Positions 20,957-32,399 of a stretch of DNA of 64,000 bases are shown here, one piece after another. How positions within the stretch are numbered: position 1 is the first letter of the stretch; each line of letters begins with the position of its first letter. The notes under the pieces are model-generated. The model saw only the letters and a list, made by a program, of their open reading frames with translations, had not been told where the DNA came from and did not search any database. The DNA comes from Ascarosepion bandense (Eukaryota; Mollusca; Cephalopoda; Sepiida; Sepiidae). Made by a program: the position numbers and the translations under genes. Location of the stretch: positions 558,001-622,000 of the forward strand of contig JBBBDQ010001611.1 of NCBI GenBank assembly GCA_037127315.1. Direction: 5' to 3'.

Positions 20957-21790
20957 TCTTTTTTTATAATCGTTTCATTCCAAGCAAGGCAGTACTGTCA
21001 TTGGTGTGTGGGGGGTTACATAAGAGATGAGTGATGGGAAAGAGGAATAGGTTACGGGGAGTGTCATAGAATGGATAAGAGAAAGGTGAGAATACTGGTG
21101 TGAAGAGAGCTGCATGAGAGTGGAAAGGGAGAAGAACATGATACAAGGGTTGTTAGGGAAAGACTGCAAGTCAAGGAGATAAGTGATGGCAATTGACATT
21201 GCATTTAAATATTTGGAGGTTGTAGCTGTTATGGAAGCAAGTATACAGAAGAGAATTCCACAGGTAGGAAGGGCAAGGAAAGGAGGTGAGAGTAGAAATT
21301 GCAGTTACATTTGATTGGTTTCACTGCAAAAGAGTGGGACCTAGTTGCTAGTCTAGTAGCTCAAATAAATCCATGCAGAGGGGGCACCAGGGAGCTAAGC
21401 TCATTGAAGCAGAAGCCATGAAAGTATTTGTAGAAGAGACAGAGGGAAACCACATTATATTGGTGAGAAAGTGACTGCAGTTGAACTTCCAGGTCGGGAT
21501 CAGTTACATTGCAGATTCTCCATTGGATTTTATCAAGAACCCTGAGATGAATAGCAAGGGCATCCGACCAGATGTGACAGTAATATTCAATGCACATGTG
21601 GATGGTAGATTTACATATGTGCAAGATGAATTCAGACAAAAAAAACTTCCTGGCTCTACACAGTGAACCCAACTTTCTAGCAGCAGATTCAGCTATGGAT
21701 TCAATGTAGTCATTCCATTTGAGGTCAGCTGATAGTTAAACCAAGTAGGCACAGTGTTTTGCTTTCAGGGAGACTAGCCTGATCTATGCT
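20957..21790 (-). mobile_element. CR1/Jockey-like LINE 3' part with C-terminal ORF
   Basis: Minus-strand LINE copy longer than the other tail fragments. From the right it contains the thumb end, then an open frame (21361-21672) with ILHICKSTIHMCIEYYCHIW and VSLCLFYKYFHGFCFNEL, matching the C-terminal domain of the copy at 10331-11017, and then the 3' end block AAGCAAGGCAGTACTG. The middle has a deletion. Confidence 0.75.
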
Positions 21791-21839
21791 GATAGGGGGT
21801 AGGAATGATTTAAGATATACAAATGGCACTGTGTAATGG

Positions 21840-22432
21840 CTGACACAGAAGGAAATCTACAAGATCTTCTAGACAAGGTATCAAAGGAAAGCAAGAAGAA
21901 AAGACTAATCATTAATTTTAAGAAGTCAGTATATTGTAATTAGCAAGAGAAACTGCTATGCCATGTCTCTCCTCTTGTTTGGCAGTGAATGCAGGTAACT
22001 TTCCTTTTCAATACGGAGGAGATTCAAAGTGCCAGATATGTTTTTTGAGAATACCACAGACTTTTTGAATTCCAGTTGAATTAGTTGCATTCACTTACAT
22101 GCAAATACCCTTGGGAAAGGTATTACTCTGTCTCTTCCCTCCAGCTATGGGTCAAATAACAGGACAGATTTGATTCTAACCTTAGTTGGCAACCAGTCTA
22201 CCGCAGAAAGCAATAGCAACCTACTGCGAGATAATCTTCTGCCCAGTCAGTCATGTCTCTTTCAAGACATGATCGCCCAAGCATGAATCACGTATAGCAC
22301 TTAACTGACTGACAGTCTGAACATGTGAGCAATGGAAATTTTCTGGAACACATAATATGGAAGGAGGGCTTGAAATATATGACACTGACAGGATATATTG
22401 AAGGCAGGAGAGCCAAGAGGAAAGTGTGATTA
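21840..22432 (+). pseudogene. RTE-like LINE remnant split by a SINE
   Basis: 21840-22060 encodes VMADTEGNLQDLLDKVSKE and KKKRLIINFKK, then a degenerate SLLLFGSE phrase. 22316-22432 resumes with a VSNG-like segment and a block containing GGAAGGAGGGCTTG, as in copy 2 at 4215. Between them lies a SINE-A copy at 22068-22314. The RTE copy is therefore older than this SINE insertion. Confidence 0.6.
22068..22314 (+). mobile_element. SINE-A copy nested in RTE remnant
   Basis: Begins at the post-B-box GAATTCCAGTTGAAT and runs through the body and 3' hairpin to ACTGACTGACA. The tRNA head is missing. Confidence 0.85.
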
Positions 22433-22434
22433 AC

Positions 22435-23000
22435 TTTAATTCCAGTTGAATTCCTTGCATTCACTTATGCACGAATACCCTTGGGAAAGGTATTAATCCG
22501 TCTTTTCCCTCCAGTTATAAATTAAATAACAGGACAGATTGGGTTCTATAGCCTTCAATGGCAACCAGTCTACTGCAAAAAGTAATGGCAACCTACTGCA
22601 GAATAATCTTCTGCCCAGTCAGTCATGTCTCGAAAGAGACATGATCGCCCAAGCATGTATCGCATATAGCACTTAACTGACTGACTGAATATAATAGTTG
22701 AAAACATGATCAAGACTTATACTGGGTATAAAGTGGGGGATCAGTTTTATATTGTTATGAAATATTAAACTGATCCCCCACTAATTACTACTTATTAATA
22801 TAATACATCTCTTCCCCCTCTAGCCATGAGTCAAATAACAGGACAGATTGGGTTCTATAGCCTTGGCTGGCAACCAGTTTATGGCAGAAAGCAATGGCAA
22901 TCTACTGTGGGATAATCTTTTGCCAATTCAGTCATGTCTCTTTCGAGACATGATCACTCAAAGCGTGTATCCTGTATGGCACTCAACTTACTGGTTGAAT
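22435..23000 (+). mobile_element. Composite SINE-A dimer with central hairpin
   Basis: First unit 22435-22688 (body and 3' hairpin), then a linker containing a near-perfect inverted repeat GTGGGGGATCAGTTTTA / TAAACTGATCCCCCAC (22733-22780), then a second, head-less unit 22800-23000. The same composite, linker included, occurs at 51955-52497. The two copies show that the dimer spread as one unit or was duplicated as a segment. Confidence 0.8.
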
Positions 23001-23004
23001 GGAT

Positions 23005-23785
23005 GAAAGGGCAGGGGCAAAAGTGTGAAATATTGCTTAAAGCTACAAAAGACAAAACAAGAAAACATACCATCCTCAAATGACAATGCACATAAAAACA
23101 GAGCCATAAAACTAGTTAAATGGTTTGGAACGTGTCTGTCTGTTAAATTAGACATTAATATTTTCATGTTATTTCACATCAAAGATTTTATTCTATTTCT
23201 GGATTTAAAAATCGCAAACACTGAGTATATTTTAGGCCGTTTCTTTGTTTTGATCTCTCTTATTCTTTTTCTGTATATTTCTCTTTCTCTTTACTGTTCC
23301 AAAGATATTATTCTTTAAAATTTAAATATTTTAGCTTTATTTTGTTTCTGCATTTCATCTTTTGATATTGGTGACAGGTGTCTGTTGAAAAAATATCAAT
23401 TTCAGCAAGGACTAACACCTGTGAACTGTCGGTGGCATTACCAATATTCAAAGAGTTTGTAAGAATCCAATCCACAATAACAGATCAAATATATGCTATT
23501 TCCTTTTCTCTTGCATTACGAGGACTGGCCCAGTAGAAGTAAAGAGCTATACCAATATTTACAGTTAATATAATTGCTGCTATATGGCTTTAGTATAAAA
23601 TGTATCTAGGTGGAGTGATTTCAGGGTTGACCATGACAAAGGTTTGTTCTAAATTAGACTTGACAGCTACTTGTAATCATATAAATGTATATCCGGAAAG
23701 TATTTTGTATATTTCAAGAATCAGTCGAATAACCTTGATGTGGGGCAGAGCAACTTGATTATTTCGAATAACAAATAAAACAAAA
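23005..23785. other. No gene seen
   Basis: AT-rich DNA. The open frame at 23025-23318 shows no family motif and ends in low-complexity hydrophobic sequence. Confidence 0.35.
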
Positions 23786-23798
23786 GTAATGCAGATAT

Positions 23799-24118
23799 GT
23801 AGATAGTGGATGTGCATTGGGGTACAATGGATATCGACTTGGAACGACAAATCGGGGAGCCGAGTTTGAATTCCAGTTGAATTCATTGCATTCATTTACA
23901 TGCAAATATCCTTGGGAAAGGTATTAATCTGTCTCTTCCTTCCAGTTATGGGTTAAATAACAGGACAGATTGGGTTCTATAGCCTTGGCTGGCAACCAGT
24001 CTACCGCAGAAAGCAATGGCAACCTACTGCGGGATAATCTTCTGCTCAGTCAGTCATGTCTCTTTCGAGACATGATCGCCAAAGCGTGTTTTACGTATGG
24101 CACTTAACTGACTGACTG
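23799..24118 (+). mobile_element. SINE-A, full length, 11-bp target duplication
   Basis: The best full-length copy. The tRNA-like head has an A-box-like GGGGTACAATGGATA and a B-box-like GAGTTTGAATTCC. The body and the 3' hairpin CATGTCTCTTTCGAGACATG follow, ending at ACTGACTGACTG. AATGCAGATAT at 23788-23798 and 24119-24129 is the target-site duplication. About 320 bp. Pol III transcription from the internal boxes is expected for such SINEs. Confidence 0.9.
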
Positions 24119-24181
24119 AATGCAGATATACATGTAATCCTTTAAAAAGCATCAATTACAACATTTCAATTTTGTTTTACA

Positions 24182-24489
24182 AGCTTTAAAGATGACATCA
24201 GTCAGAGGGCATCCATTCTGCTCAATCGTACTCTGAAGTTTCGGTCAACTCTTTCCAGCATATTGGTGGGTATGTTGGCGACAGCTTGACAAATGTTGTT
24301 CTTCAGGTGAGCCAGGGAGTTAGGATGATCATTGTAAACAATTGACTTCAGGTAGCCCCATAGAAAATAGTCACAAGGTGATAAATCAGGGGGCCGTGCT
24401 GGCCAATGCAGATCACTTGACCCACCGCTTGAAAAATATGCCTTAACAACAAAAGCAAGTTCCAACTTTGTCCGCTCCTTGATGCGCAC
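24182..24489 (-). pseudogene. Tc1/mariner-superfamily transposase, C-terminal end
   Basis: Minus-strand frame with WPARPPDLSPCDYFLWGYLKS, the third catalytic Asp region (SPDLxPxDxxLWG type, here PPDLSPCDYFLWG), followed by a LKNNICQAVANIP helix and a short C-terminus. Upstream residues lack the earlier catalytic motifs. Probably the same transposase group as the N-terminal piece at 11851-12300. Confidence 0.65.
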
Positions 24490-24539
24490 TGAGGTTCCCG
24501 TAAAGTAAACAGAAACAAACTTTAAATCTCACACTCTTA

Positions 24540-26200
24540 AGTAAGCCCCTCCCCACTATCCTCAGAGAAAACCATCGCTTCATGGTGCCAAATTCAAATA
24601 AGCAAGTTGCTCTGCCCCATCCTACACATGAAAATCAAACAGGGAAAGACCTTACCGTGATTACATCATCATGTTTGTGGGGTCATTTAGTCACCAGTGA
24701 AGTGCCAGTAGATGAGTAGGTACACTTTGTGATTGTCAAATTCACATTGACAAAGTGAGTAGGTCAGTTAATTTCTATTTTCATTTATAGAAATGTTTAA
24801 GAAACTGATATAACAATTTTAGTACCATTACATTAAATTTAGCTGGGAATCTATTGTAAAGGATGCACATTCTTCAAAAAGCCTTTGACAAGCAGAACAT
24901 TCCAAATATATGTGGGATGTAATCAAAGAGAATTGGTAACTGTACAAAAATTGACCTTTGCCCGGAAAGGATTTAGCTGTTTTGAATATCTGCTACCTGT
25001 TCTTTAAATCTTGTTTTTCTTGGTAAAAAAATTGCATCAACTTGGCTTGCCCCCACACAACCCCTTATAGTCTAGATTTGGTTCTGCATGCCTTTTTTCA
25101 ATTTTAAAATCATCATTAAAAAAAAAAAGAGATGTGATTTAGGAAACAAGACTGTTTTGAACTGACACTTGTAGTGTGCGTGTGTGAGAGTGAGTGATTC
25201 AAAGTGGAGAATATTGAAAGGGCCAAGATGCTGTTGCCAGAGGTTGTTTGTTTGGAAAGCCATGTCACATTTGTGAAAAGAAATAAAAACTTGTCCACAT
25301 TCTAAGTTTGTTTATCAACAACACAATTCTCATGATAAATAATAATGAAAAGAAACCAAACTTTTATTCCTTGCTTTTCAGTCGCTAAGAAGGGTTTTGA
25401 CATTTATAATCATTCTGCCACTTTTTCTATCCCATATTATTTCTTTATTACCTTTTATTAATTACTTGTTATATTTTAAAACTGTTTCAGAATCAATATG
25501 GAATTGTTTTTCATTTTTTTTTTTTCATCTACTCTTTATCATAACACATAAGTGTTATGCACCATAAGATAAGGTTTTTATGTTCATTATATACATTTGC
25601 TATTGTGGATAATATCATGTTTTATCATTTATGGTCATCCATACTAGTGTTGGTTAATGGGATGTTCATAAATTTAGACAGGATTTTTTTCCACATATGT
25701 GCAAGAAAAGTTAATACTCACTTGACCTTGGATCTGATTTCACAGGTAAAAAAAAAAAAAATGCCCTAAACAAATGTTTTTTTACAATATTTTAATTAAA
25801 AAATAATAATTTTTCCCAAAACCTGTTAAGTAATCATTAAATTAATTTTCACTGAAGTTTCTGTTTCTGTAACCGCTACTTTATATTTGGAATTTTTTTA
25901 AATTAAGGTTTAAATCTGTCAGTAGATATCATTTATGGTGTAATCAATAATAATTTTGGAGGATAAAATTTAACATTTAAAATGGCCGAAAATATACTTT
26001 AAGTACACAAAAGAAATTTTTTTTCTAAATAACTATGCTTGCAATTTAAACCAAAATTAAAACTTCAAAGAAGATATTTAAATTATTGCAATATATTTGA
26101 ATATTATGCATAAAAAGTCTTTTATGATCATTGTTAGAATTTGTAATGTTTTTAGTACATAAGACATATGAACTTGATGAGCATCATAACTGTATGCACA
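24540..26200. other. AT-rich stretch, no gene seen
   Basis: No coding region or shared repeat recognised. Poly(A)- and poly(T)-type runs near 25120, 25515 and 25748. Confidence 0.4.
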
Positions 26201-26206
26201 CACACA

Positions 26207-26242
<36 letters not shown>

Positions 26243-26353
26243 AACACACAATTTGATGTAGAGAAAATATGAAAGATGTATGAAATTTGCAGTTTTATAT
26301 CTAAGCAAAACTTTTAAAATATTTTGCACTTTGCAAAACAAAGGACACTTTTT

Positions 26354-26390
<37 letters not shown>

Positions 26391-26392
26391 CG
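26200..26392. repeat. Two (TA)n tracts
   Basis: (CA)n(TA)n at about 26200-26240 and (TA)n at about 26355-26390, separated by about 115 bp of AT-rich DNA. Confidence 0.9.
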
Positions 26393-26499
26393 GTGTAGAT
26401 TTAGAAGATTTCAAAGGAGTATCCTGTACAGAAAGTGGTAGGATAACTCTCTAAGAGAGCTCTAAATGTATATGTATATAAATACATATAGAGCAAATA

Positions 26500-26678
26500 T
26501 ATGTAAAAATTAAGACAGACACATTATTCCATGGTTACGTGGAAATATAGGCCTATTCCAGGCTAACCATCTTCAGCTTCTGTCTTTATTGTACAGAAGA
26601 TTTTACGGAACCTGATGAAGGTTCGCCTGAAATAGGCCTATACTTCCGCTTAACCATGGAATAATGTGTCTGTCTTAA

Positions 26679-26746
<68 letters not shown>
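26500..26746. repeat. Fold-back element with hammerhead and (CA)n(TA)n tail
   Basis: Inverted repeat: AAATTAAGACAGACACATTA near 26505 and its complement near 26665-26690, with arms extending through ATTCCATGGTTA and ATAGGCCTATT (about 57-75 bp). The right arm ends in a (CA)n(TA)n tract. The right arm encodes an apparently complete hammerhead (26606-26648). The left arm carries a decayed mirror copy. Confidence 0.85.
26606..26648 (+). ncRNA. Type I hammerhead ribozyme, apparently complete
   Basis: Order along the plus strand: helix I CGGAA (26606-26610), CTGATGA (26612-26618), stem II AGG/CCT closed by a TTCG loop (26619-26628), GAAA (26629-26632), short helix III within TAGGCCTA, cleavage triplet ATA, then TTCCG (26644-26648) pairing with the first strand. 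One C/C mismatch lies next to the core in helix I. The conserved core is unmutated, so self-cleavage is plausible. The ribozyme lies in one arm of a fold-back, followed by a microsatellite tail. Confidence 0.7.
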
Positions 26747-26747
<1 letters not shown>

Positions 26748-26759
26748 CTTTAATGTATG

Positions 26760-27360
26760 CTATATTTATGGTAAACATATTTAATAACAGAGATAGAGTG
26801 TATGTTTATGTAGATATAAAAGTTACTGTGCCCTTTTTTATCCTTCATTTTTGCTCTGATGAAATAGGATCAATAAGTTCAGTTTAGCCAATTTTTAATC
26901 ATTGTCATGTTTTGTTATCCCTTCTATTTTATTAAAGATTTTGTGGTGATACCAAGCAAATGCGATGGACCGGATGTTTGCACTTTCATGACCAAAAAGC
27001 AAATGACCAAAAGTTGTCCGTGCGCATCCGGGTTCGCGCAGATGCTCTGGTTGAAAACTAAATTAAATATTTATTTATTTATTTTATTTTATTTTGTGTT
27101 GACGTAAAACTCCGCTAGGCAACGCCAATATTTACCAAAATAAAATCGTCAGTGATGGTGGATGTTACTGTATTACCGTTTTAATAACCTCTCTGAAGAT
27201 GGCTCATGTGATCGGAAAGCTTAGAAACAAATTAATAAAAAATTATCCAAATGTTGGAGAATTTTTGTCTTTATTTTCAACTGAAATTAAAGCCAAAATA
27301 CGTTTAGAACGGCTCATGATTAAACATAATAGACATTCATTGTCTCTTATATTTAACAGT
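26760..27360. other. No gene seen
   Basis: AT-rich DNA with no recognised coding region. The region near 26960-27060 is slightly GC-richer but matches nothing I know. Confidence 0.35.
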
Positions 27361-27367
27361 ATATGTT

Positions 27368-27369
27368 TA

Positions 27370-27418
<49 letters not shown>

Positions 27419-27617
27419 ATTATAGTTTAGGACATGTATAAATTATCATCTACTACACTTTGTAGTAGATGATTTGTACATGTTCTAAACTATAATTTAT
27501 AATATATATTTATAGCTCTATTTTATATTGAGCACTGTTTTAAATTAATGTTTCTATTGTTGTTAATTTTTTCTTCATTCCTTATTCACTTGGAGATATA
27601 TATATATATATATATAT
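27368..27617 (+). repeat. Fold-back plus shared tail of the HHR-T1 family
   Basis: (TA)n at 27368-27412, then arms containing AAATTATAGTTTAGGACATG and its complement (27411-27510, turn near CTACTACACTTTGTAGTAG). The right arm continues with TATAGCTCTATTTTATATTG, AACACTGTTTTAAATTAATG-like sequence and CACTTGGAGA, then (TA)n to 27617. The same tail lies, inverted, at 35900-36060. Confidence 0.8.
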
Positions 27618-27619
27618 GT

Positions 27620-28520
27620 ATAGTAAACTAGTGCAGACATTGTTTTACAATAGGCAAACTCTTTGAGTTATGGGAAGTGATGTCAGATTTTGTGGGAATT
27701 TATTTTGATTTAATGCCATTGACTTGTTCTGGATCAGCTGTTAACATAATATAAGGTAAGAAAGAAAGAAGACTCATCTTAGGATTCATGCAGGTTTATT
27801 TTCTATCTTCTATTTTCACAGTCTATACAAAATTATGATTATCATGTGCACACACACAATGAAATCCTTGCATTTTTTGTTTTCTTTCCTGAAAGCCTTT
27901 GGCTTCAAGCAAAGGAATTGCTTTCTGCTTTCCAATTTCAGTTGCAGTAATCATGACAATTGGCCTCCCATTCCACCGACTCTCACTTCAGACAATCATA
28001 TGGCAATACTGATATGGTACAATACAGAAATTTATTTTTCCAAAAATCTTTTTCCTTCTCACTGCCATTTTTCATGTCTCCTTTTCTACATCTCTTCATG
28101 GCACTTCACTTTATTGCAACATTTTTTTTTTAAATGAGATGTGCTGTCTTATTTTGTTCATGAGAATATTGTGCAAGAAGAAATTTGACAATGTCTTTGG
28201 TTTTCACCATTCGTCTTTGTACATTTATTTACATTCCCTATTGCAGTCTGTGTTCCTGTTTAAGAACATCTGTATTGTAAGTCTGTTGTCTGCTTTTGGC
28301 TGGAATTGTTTTCACTTTGGGATTTTTGCAATTTGTCTGAGAGTTGCTTTAAAACAGATTGGATTGCTTTATGTTGTTTGATACGTACTTCTGAAAACAA
28401 TTTATAAATGCCACACATGCAGACTTGACTATAAAACTATCACAAATTGTGCAGATATAATTTTTAAGCAACTAATGGATGACTTAATTCAACATTATTT
28501 CTTACATGTTGATTTAAAAA
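27620..28520. other. No gene seen
   Basis: The open frames at 27835-28137 and 28139-28381 are hydrophobic translations of T-rich DNA without a family motif. Confidence 0.35.
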
Positions 28521-28524
28521 CATG

Positions 28525-28558
<34 letters not shown>
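28525..28558. repeat. Poly(T) run
   Basis: About 30 uninterrupted T residues, possibly the tail complement of a minus-strand retroposon. Confidence 0.9.
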
Positions 28559-28559
<1 letters not shown>

Positions 28560-28576
28560 TGCAAACATTTTGAAAG

Positions 28577-28804
28577 TGTTGTGGACCCAGAATAAGTCTG
28601 GAAGAAAACTCAAACTCGGGAATTAGTGAAACATATATATTAAATGGAAAATAAAAACAAGAGTATTACATATCAATCTGACTGCCAAGTATTAGACCGG
28701 GGTAGCTCAACCCAACTCAACTCCACCCCGAGAGGCATATTCTCCCAGTATTCATACTAATAGGAAGAGTTCATTGTAGTCCAAAAAGGGTAGGTCCCAT
28801 AACA
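28577..28804 (+). mobile_element. Solo LTR, 228 bp, GAAAG target duplication
   Basis: Begins TGTTGTGGACCC and ends GTCCCATAACA. GAAAG flanks it at 28572-28576 and 28805-28809. It shares termini and some internal words with the LTRs at 42777-43041 and 59818-60073, so these belong to one LTR group. No internal region is present, as expected after LTR-LTR recombination. Confidence 0.75.
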
Positions 28805-28814
28805 GAAAGTGAAA

Positions 28815-29260
28815 GTAAATTCATCAGATATCAATTTTTAATGGTTCCAATGAGGAATGGACATTTTATGAATAGGGTAATTAAGCCTTGTTTTGCTGTA
28901 CTGTATTCTTGTTGCCTAATGGTAAAGCACGCTTGGCTTAAATTAGTTTTCTTGTTTAAACAGGGAATACAAATTTGATTACTTGTTTCTTTTATTCAGT
29001 TTCTTATATCTAAGCTAGTGAGCATTAATTTAAAAAATGCCCTGTTTTATTTTAAACAGTATGTTTTATGTTTAGTCTATTGGCCAGTGCTAAATCTTAA
29101 TAAAGAAAATGCTGATCGGCTCTATTTAATAGAAACAGTTTGAAATAGAAATGGAGGGTCCAATTAAACATTGACGTTTGAAATTATATATATAAAAATG
29201 TTGTATATCTACCTATATACAGGAATAAGATGTTCCTATCCTTTTAAATACGTGGACACT
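28815..29260. other. AT-rich stretch, no gene seen
   Basis: No recognisable content. Confidence 0.35.
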
Positions 29261-29264
29261 ATTG

Positions 29265-29785
29265 GAGTAGATGGTTCTGGGCATGACGGTAAACTGCATC
29301 CGGTAGCAAGACCTCTGATTGGGAGGTTGTGAGGAGCATGGAAACACCTCTTAATTGCTTAATTGACCTGGAGTGGTAGCAACTGTTAGGGTCCCAGATA
29401 TGGGCAAATTGTTAACCCCCAAACTGGGATCAAAACACTATGAAAGTATAAAAACAGACTTTTACAGAAATATATACATAAAACTAGAGTTTATAGAAAA
29501 ATATACATTTTTGAAGGAAAAATATTATCAACAATGCATTTTTGAAGAAAAAATTCTGACCATAACACATTTTTGAAGGAAGAAAATTATTCTCAGCAAA
29601 ACATTTTTGAATACAAAACGAGAAGACATTTTCAGTTTTTTAAAAATAAAAAAAGAATAAAACCCAAAAAGTTTTACTAAATCAACCTTCTCAACTGGAC
29701 ATTAAAAAAAATACCTTAAAACCTTACCTTTTTTGGCATTAAATGACCTACAGAACTTAATATGCTGTTAAAACTCAAACTATTG
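29265..29785 (-). repeat. Dispersed repeat R1, copy c
   Basis: Minus-strand copy of R1 with at least three internal units of the CATTTTTGAAGGAAAAATAT type and both end blocks. Confidence 0.75.
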
Positions 29786-29930
29786 GAGTAGAAGAGAGTG
29801 ATTATACTAACTAGCAATTCACTAGCAGTGTATCAACTTTGTGCAGTATATGAGTCTTGTACTTGTTGATATACTATTATTCTCAACCTCTGTTTTGGTG
29901 ATTACTCATGTAGTAACCTTTTAAGGTTAC

Positions 29931-29931
<1 letters not shown>

Positions 29932-29965
<34 letters not shown>

Positions 29966-29995
29966 GTGTGTGCCTGTCAAAGCAGAATTTGACTC
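29932..29995. repeat. (TA)n tract and hairpin
   Basis: (TA)n at about 29934-29960, followed by GCAGAATTTGACTCTGC, a small hairpin. Confidence 0.75.
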
Positions 29996-29999
29996 TGCT

Positions 30000-31230
30000 T
30001 CATGGCTTAAGATTTTGTGTGAAGCCTTTCTATAAATTTGACAGTCATCTGTTTAGGGTTGTTTTCTTGGTAGTGAGTTTGTATACTTGGTGACTGTTGT
30101 ATTCACAATAAATCAGTGAGTCTATTCTTTACATCTTGTACAGTTTTTGGCACTTCCTTTGTAACAAAGAGGTTCTGTTCCTAAAATGAAAAATGGTTTT
30201 CAATCATCATGGATGGGATTAAGAAAGAAGAATGGTGACCCTAAATGAGAACTTTGCAGACTATCTGGAAATTGGAAGGAATACTGAGATAAATGTATAA
30301 GATCTCAAGGAGAATACTTTGAAGTCAATATTACTCTAGGTAGGCTACTGTTTTCTTAATACTGAATGGTTGGAACATTTCCAGATATATCTTTGGATAT
30401 TGTAAAGTGTGTAGTACAACAACAGGTATATATTGATTTCAAGTTCTTATTTCTTGATCCTTATCTACTGTTACTTACACAATAGAACTTCATAAATTTG
30501 CCTTTTAATCATTAAACAAATTTTCTTTTTCATGGATGGAACACATGTCACTCTCTTTGAAATATTCTTGTATATTGTGGATTAATTTTAATTTATTTCA
30601 CTTAAGAAATGTTTTGAAAGAAATTTTTTTCATGCTTCATGCTATTCCTCACTCATTTAATGTCTTTTTTTAAAAATATGTATCCAAAACGGTTAAAAAT
30701 GATAATTTTCAGACACACTTTGATATACTACTTTACCAGATGAAATTTTTATCTTTGAAAAAAGATTTGTGAAAAATTCTGTCGAAGTAATATTTTATTT
30801 TAGATGTCTATTGTAGGCTTCCATTTCCCTGCCCACATTAGAGAATGTGACACAAGGTTGAGGTTTAATGTGGGAAGCCATTCAAAAATTGATCAAGCCC
30901 CCTTTCGCAAATCACTAAACTATCAAATAGGCTGATGTAGATAGATAAAAAAAAAAGAACAAATTGAGTAATTCAGTAGCAGACTTTAAGTTTTACATTG
31001 GTTGAGAGATTCAGCTTAGGAGAACACTGATTGGTTGAAAAATAAAATTTTCTGTATCAAATTCTGATTGGCTAGTTGATATATTTGGATCTACCTTTGT
31101 TGTGAAAAGCAAGATAAATATTTTGGAAAAGGATGAAGTGTTAGTTTAATTCCTAAGTAATGGAAAATTCTATTATGAACAAACAAATGCACACATGTAT
31201 TTAATATTTTGGAGAGAATGCAAACAAAAA
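30000..31230. other. AT-rich stretch, no gene seen
   Basis: Nothing recognised on either strand. Confidence 0.35.
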
Positions 31231-31235
31231 AGTAA

Positions 31236-31560
31236 CTTACAATTGGCATCAGGAAGAGACAGCTGAACCGCTGCTCGTTGGTCAGCAAGAATATAAACTT
31301 ATTACCCGGACTTACTTCTTTGTATATATTTGACTCCTACTAACAAGTATTCCTGAATCTACTGTGTACAGGTTGTATATCTTTTGTTCAATATACTTAC
31401 ATTTTTTCCTCTCATATCTTTTTTGTGTTATTATTATATTGTGTGGTTTTCTAAACAAAAATCTACAACAAATATTAAGAGCAACAATAGACAAGGGAAA
31501 GATGGAAATCCATGATTGCCTATGTCCTGAAAGGACACAGCACATAAAAAAAGTAGACTG
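31236..31560 (+). pseudogene. RTE-like LINE 3' fragments
   Basis: 31240-31265 encodes GIRKRQLN, as in copy 2 at 4178-4200, and 31485-31555 carries the 3' block with gcctatgtcctgaaaggac and agcacataaa. The ~220 bp between is unrelated, so this is an interrupted or deleted 3' end. Confidence 0.5.
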
Positions 31561-31574
31561 CAGATATTAAAAAA

Positions 31575-32085
31575 AAAAAAGCAGAAACTAAAGATAGAAT
31601 TAATTCTGTGTTTAATATATTTATTAATATATTATTGAATCAGAGAAATGTAACTTTGGGGAAAAACCTTAGAAAACAAGTTTTCCAATTTTTTCTGTGA
31701 GCTTATGTTTGTCAAAATAAAAAATGTTTATAGTTCCATTTTTTATGATGATTTCTTCTATATATGCTTTATATATCTGAATAGCAATTATTCGCATAAA
31801 TGTCTACAATAGACATTTTATGCCTAATAAATGTAATGATCCTTTTGTTTTTTTTTCTAATGTACAAATATCCTTTTGTATCAATAAATAAAAATAAGCA
31901 GTTTAAAAGCTAGCAATATTGAATGCATATTTAAAAAAAACTGATTGCACTTTGATATCACCTGATTTTCTGCATTTTGTTACATTTGATTTAGTTTTCA
32001 AAAAGTAACTGTACAATCTTTTTCTTAGCCTCATTTTTTTTTCTCACTCACGTGTCTTAATGAACGCTTGTGCTTGGCCTGCACA
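31575..32085. other. AT-rich stretch, no gene seen
   Basis: Nothing recognised. Confidence 0.35.
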
Positions 32086-32088
32086 CCA

Positions 32089-32395
32089 GGAATTTTTTTT
32101 TTTTTTTTTTAATCATCTCACCCCAAGCAAGGCATTCCACTGCCACTATTGCGCATGGGGCTACATAGGGGAAGGTAAAGAGAAGGAGTGGTTAGACATA
32201 GGGAATGTCAGGAGGAAGTTAACAGATGAGTAAGGATAGCTAGGATGAGGGTTGGGCAGATGGGAAGAGTGTTTGATAGAATGGGAGCAGGTTAGTGTGT
32301 TAGGAGGTGTCTATTAACCTTACATTTAAACTCCTGGAGATTGTATCCGTCGGGGAAGCAATCGTGTGGAAGAGAATTCCACAGTCGGGAATTTT
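32089..32395 (-). mobile_element. CR1/Jockey-like LINE 3' fragment
   Basis: Poly(T) then CACCCCAAGCAAGGCATTCC, running to a C-terminal coding block (gaattccacagtcggga). The same subfamily as 58343-58985 by their shared internal wording. Confidence 0.75.
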
Positions 32396-32399
32396 AGCT

